Positions 58,901-61,447 of a DNA stretch of 61,447 nucleotides are shown piece by piece. Location: positions 1 through 61,447 of the forward strand of contig CACHFK010000003.1 in assembly GCA_902579085.1 (NCBI GenBank), given 5' to 3'. The first letter of the stretch is position 1. Each line of letters starts with the position of its first letter. The position numbers were made by a program, and so were the translations under genes. This stretch comes from an uncultured Pelagibacteraceae bacterium. GTDB lineage: Bacteria > Pseudomonadota > Alphaproteobacteria > Pelagibacterales > Pelagibacteraceae. The notes below the pieces were generated by a model. The model made no database searches, was not told where the DNA came from, and worked only from the letters and a program-made list of their open reading frames with translations.

Positions 58901-59754
58901 TATATAGCTCCTTTTTTCTCAGTTGGCTCTAATGCATCGTAGTTCCAAAGTTTTTTACCAGCTACAACTTTAGTCATTTTAGAAACATCAAAATTGTCAC
59001 CAATTTCAGCAACTTTTAATTTTCTTTTTAACCATCCAATATCTGTCTCAGTTAATTCAGCTTCAACAGCATCACTACCAAATGATCCAATTTTTCCACC
59101 TATAAAAATTGTCCCATCATACATAGAGTCCCCAAGATTAATTCCAACATCTCCAAGAATTATAATTCTTCCTCTTTGCATCATAAATCCTGTAAATGCT
59201 CCAGCATCTCCTCCGACTATAATTGTCCCACCTTTTTGATCTATTCCTGTTCTTGCTCCTACACTTCCTTTGCAGATTAAATCGCCACCTCTAATAGCTG
59301 CTCCAAAACAAGAACCTGCATTTTTCTCAATAACAACTTTTCCTGCCATCATGTTTTCTGCACAAGACCATCCAACTCTTCCGTTTATTCTAACTATTGG
59401 TCCATCCATAGATCCACATCCAAAATAACCTAAACTTCCCTCGAAAATTAAATTTAATTTATTCAATATTCCAACTCCTAGACTGTGTTTACCTTGTGGG
59501 TTTTTTATAACTATTGTTCCATAACCCTGACTCATTAGTTCATCTATTTTTCCGTTTGCTTCTTTACAATCCATATCTTTAACATCAATTTCAGTTCTTT
59601 TATTAAAGTCTACGTCATGGGTTCCAAAGTAGTAAAAGTTTTCTGCTTCATCAGGATTGAAGAATTTTTGTTGAGTTTTTCCTGTTAGAACTTCAGTATG
59701 AAGTCCCATTGACTGGGCTTTAGTTTTTTTTTCAGACATCTTCAAATTTGCCAT
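58900..59754 (-). CDS. mgsB: N-methylglutamate synthase subunit B (GXGXG domain)
   Basis: This 284-residue protein is a right-handed beta-helix like the C-terminal GXGXG domain of glutamate synthase: GTIVIKNPQGKHSLGVG, YFGCGSMDGPIVRINGRVGWS, GARTGIDQKGGTIIVGGDAGAFTGFMMQRGRIIILGDVG. It is GlxC/MgsB. Either ATG at 59754 or 59739 may start it; the first overlaps mgsA by 13 bases with an AGAGG site before it, the second does not overlap. Directly followed by mgsC. Confidence 0.9.
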   Translation of the reverse strand: MANLKMSEKKTKAQSMGLHTEVLTGKTQQKFFNPDEAENFYYFGTHDVDFNKRTEIDVKDMDCKEANGKIDELMSQGYGTIVIKNPQGKHSLGVGILNKLNLIFEGSLGYFGCGSMDGPIVRINGRVGWSCAENMMAGKVVIEKNAGSCFGAAIRGGDLICKGSVGARTGIDQKGGTIIVGGDAGAFTGFMMQRGRIIILGDVGINLGDSMYDGTIFIGGKIGSFGSDAVEAELTETDIGWLKRKLKVAEIGDNFDVSKMTKVVAGKKLWNYDALEPTEKKGAI

Positions 59755-60683
59755 ACTTTAACCTCTCCATCAAAAGGATCATAAGTATCAATTTCTTGTG
59801 GAAGAATTGATCGAATTGCTATTTCTTCAGATCCCATTGCTACTAAGTCATCTGACTCATATAATACTAAAGGTTTTGCCGCCATTGTATCTTTTGCCAT
59901 TCCTAGAGAGTCTTTTGTTGCAACAAAATAAGTAAAAACACCATCAAGTCCAGTTAAAGAGTCTCTCATACCTTCTTCTAGCGAGGCTCCATTTCTCATT
60001 TTTTCAGCTAGGTAAACCGCTATAAGCTCAGAGTCACATTCTGACATAAATCTCATTCCTTTATTTTCTAGCACTCTCCTATTATTCCAATAGTTTGTTA
60101 ATTGACCATTATGAACAACAGATACATCGCTAAAAGGGTAGCCCCAAAATGGGTGAGCAGATTTAATGTCTACACCAGACTCTGTAGCCATCCTAGCATG
60201 GCCTATTGCATGAGTTCCATGAACTTTATCCAATTCGTATCTATCAGATACTACTTTTGCATCACCTAAATCTTTAATTAATTCTAGAGACTTGCCAATA
60301 GATAATATCTCAACACTATCAATACTTTCAATTTTTTTTGAAAATTCCATTAAATCCTGGTCATATTTCATTTCATATCTAAATGAGTATGGAGTTAATC
60401 TATCTTCCTTAACAATTCTAGCGCCGAGGTCAGACAACATTCTATCAACAAGTTTTTTTCTTTGATCATAAACACTTGCATCCTCATTTATTGAAGTACT
60501 TCCTTCACCAACATTTTCTCCAACTTTAAATCTCATTATGAAATTTAGTCCATCATTTTGAGCGTAAAGAGCATATCCTGTTGAGTCAGGCCCCCTATGT
60601 TTTAATGCTTGAAGCATTAACTGAAGCTCACTCCCTACATTTGAGGATTTTCCTCTATGAATTAGTCCCGCAATTCCACACAT
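59742..60683 (-). CDS. mgsA: N-methylglutamate synthase subunit A (glutaminase domain)
   Basis: This 313-residue class-II amidotransferase starts M-C2-G-I-A-G with the N-terminal nucleophile cysteine, followed by LMLQALKHRGPDSTGYALY near residue 23, SDVSVVHNGQLTNYWNNRRVL and MSECDSELIAVYLAEKM. In MgsABC it releases methylamine (or ammonia) from the gamma-glutamyl group for transfer. It is encoded 24 bases after the glnT-like gene and overlaps mgsB by 13 bases. Also known as GlxB. Confidence 0.92.
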   Translation of the reverse strand: MCGIAGLIHRGKSSNVGSELQLMLQALKHRGPDSTGYALYAQNDGLNFIMRFKVGENVGEGSTSINEDASVYDQRKKLVDRMLSDLGARIVKEDRLTPYSFRYEMKYDQDLMEFSKKIESIDSVEILSIGKSLELIKDLGDAKVVSDRYELDKVHGTHAIGHARMATESGVDIKSAHPFWGYPFSDVSVVHNGQLTNYWNNRRVLENKGMRFMSECDSELIAVYLAEKMRNGASLEEGMRDSLTGLDGVFTYFVATKDSLGMAKDTMAAKPLVLYESDDLVAMGSEEIAIRSILPQEIDTYDPFDGEVKVWQI

Positions 60684-60707
60684 TTTTATTCCTTAATAAT
60701 TTTTTAA

Positions 60708-61447
60708 TTATGGTAAACAATCCAAATAAGTATCAAGATCCCATTGAGTAGTTGCACCAAGAAATTTTTCCCATTCATCATTTTTATACCAATGAAACAC
60801 TTTATACATTTCATCTGGCATTGCAGATTTAATAACTTCATCTTCAGACAGTCTATCCAGTGCTTCACCTAAACTTAATGGAAGTTTTTTTACATCTTTA
60901 CCTGCTTTTTTAGCTTCATACATACTTCTAGACTCAGGTTTAGAAGGTTTTAGTTTTTTTGAAATACCGTGGTCACATGCTTTTAATAAAGCTGCACCTA
61001 ATAAGTAGGGATTATGCATAGAATCTACTGATCTATATTCAAATCTTCCCGGTGCTGAAACTCTTAAACCGCAAGTTCTATTTTGATATCCCCAATCAGC
61101 ATAAACTGGAGCCCAGAATCCTTGATCCCAAAGTCTTCTGTAAGAATTGACTGTCGAAGATCCTAAAGCAGTTAGTGCAGGCAAGTGTTCCATTATTCCA
61201 GCGATAGACTGTAAACCAATTTTACCAGGTAATTGCATATCTTTAGTATCAGGCATAAAAGTATTTGTGCCTCCCTGTACATAGCCAAACACTTCATCTA
61301 CTCCAGGTAATTTTTTATTACCTAATTTATTTGTTACAACTTTTCCACCTTTCCACAAAGACATATTAGTATGACAACCACTTGCAGAAACACCCATAAA
61401 TGGTTTTGTCATAAAGCACGCTATTAAATTATGTTCTCTTGCTACCT
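60708..61447 (-). CDS. glnT: Glutamine synthetase-like protein GlnT (type III/GlxA-cluster), 5' part outside the window
   Basis: The frame is open through the window edge, beginning with VAREHNLIACFMTKPFMGVSASGCH; the methionine at 61412 is internal and not the start. Further landmarks are STVNSYRRLWDQGFWAPVYADWGYQNRTCGLRVSAPGRFEYRSVDSMHNPYLLGAALL and a C-terminal YKVFHWYKNDEWEKFL. This is the GlnT branch commonly linked with the glxBCD (mgsABC) genes. It may ligate ammonia or methylamine to glutamate. About half of the protein is missing. It is distinct from GmaS encoded at 53776. Confidence 0.88.
   Translation of the reverse strand, partial: VAREHNLIACFMTKPFMGVSASGCHTNMSLWKGGKVVTNKLGNKKLPGVDEVFGYVQGGTNTFMPDTKDMQLPGKIGLQSIAGIMEHLPALTALGSSTVNSYRRLWDQGFWAPVYADWGYQNRTCGLRVSAPGRFEYRSVDSMHNPYLLGAALLKACDHGISKKLKPSKPESRSMYEAKKAGKDVKKLPLSLGEALDRLSEDEVIKSAMPDEMYKVFHWYKNDEWEKFLGATTQWDLDTYLDCLP

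Noticed and set aside
1..61447. tRNA or rRNA genes, CRISPR arrays, insertion sequences, prophage
   Set aside because: No T-loop-type sequence outside coding frames, no spaced direct repeats and no transposase, integrase or capsid-like frames were found.

Overview
The window is about 70% A+T, almost entirely coding, and packed into short alternating operons with overlapping or near-zero spacing. Convergent genes frequently share stop-codon bases. No gene-free stretch reaches 300 bases, and I see no rRNA, tRNA, CRISPR array, insertion sequence or phage gene. Gene content (N-methylglutamate synthase with gamma-glutamylmethylamide synthetase and Amt, a DmdA-like demethylase, gamma-butyrobetaine dioxygenase, many solute-binding-protein transporters) and the protein flavour point to a streamlined marine alphaproteobacterium of the SAR11 / Candidatus Pelagibacter type. 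That placement is inference from content, not from a marker gene.

Layout. 1-1790 (+): a frameshifted amidase fragment and an EamA exporter. 1798-8784 (-): serine hydrolase, homocysteine methyltransferase-like, VOC protein, aldehyde dehydrogenase, CoA-transferase, 2OG-Fe(II) oxygenase, ProV-like ATPase. 8894-10018 (+): gamma-butyrobetaine dioxygenase-like, divergent from the ATPase. Together these look like an island for quaternary amines or other methylated osmolytes. 10021-12479 (-): phosphodiesterase, beta-hydroxyacid dehydrogenase, EamA transporter. 12540-21920 (+): a EutA-like/EutD (DoeA)-like pair, a complete polyamine-type ABC transporter and a complete TRAP transporter. 21917-29366 (-): a seven-gene catabolic cluster (GcvT-like, S51 peptidase, FMN 2-hydroxyacid oxidase, ThDP enzyme, transthyretin-like protein, DmdA-like, thiolase) with no obvious described equivalent. 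29489-37305 (+): a Dpp-type ABC system with fused ATPases, ending in a fused beta-oxidation enzyme and a 42-residue membrane protein. 37294-38666 (-): cyclophilin and zinc protease. 38720-41130 (+): ureohydrolase and aldehyde dehydrogenase. 41127-44719 (-): ureidoglycolate lyase, allantoicase, allantoinase and an M20 deacylase, i.e. allantoin breakdown. 44747-52179 (+): CsaA, LysE exporter, aconitase, YfgM-like, BamB, a cupin-like unknown, ZapE, YjbQ. 52181-61447 (-): a hypothetical, a diaminopropionate ammonia-lyase-like enzyme and the methylamine locus gmaS / small membrane proteins / amt / unknown / mgsCBA / glnT (cut by the window edge).

The common theme is import of small organic nitrogen compounds and their conversion to ammonium, C1 units and acyl-CoA. 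Expression control visible in the DNA is sparse. There is one good sigma70-like promoter before the PotD-like gene. Two stable hairpins lie exactly between a solute-binding-protein gene and its permease genes. One terminator hairpin lies after the amt locus, and strong GGAGG ribosome-binding sites are seen mainly before transporter genes. The most promising undescribed elements are the 21.9-29.4 kb cluster with its non-canonical transthyretin-like protein, and the three small proteins around amt/mgs.
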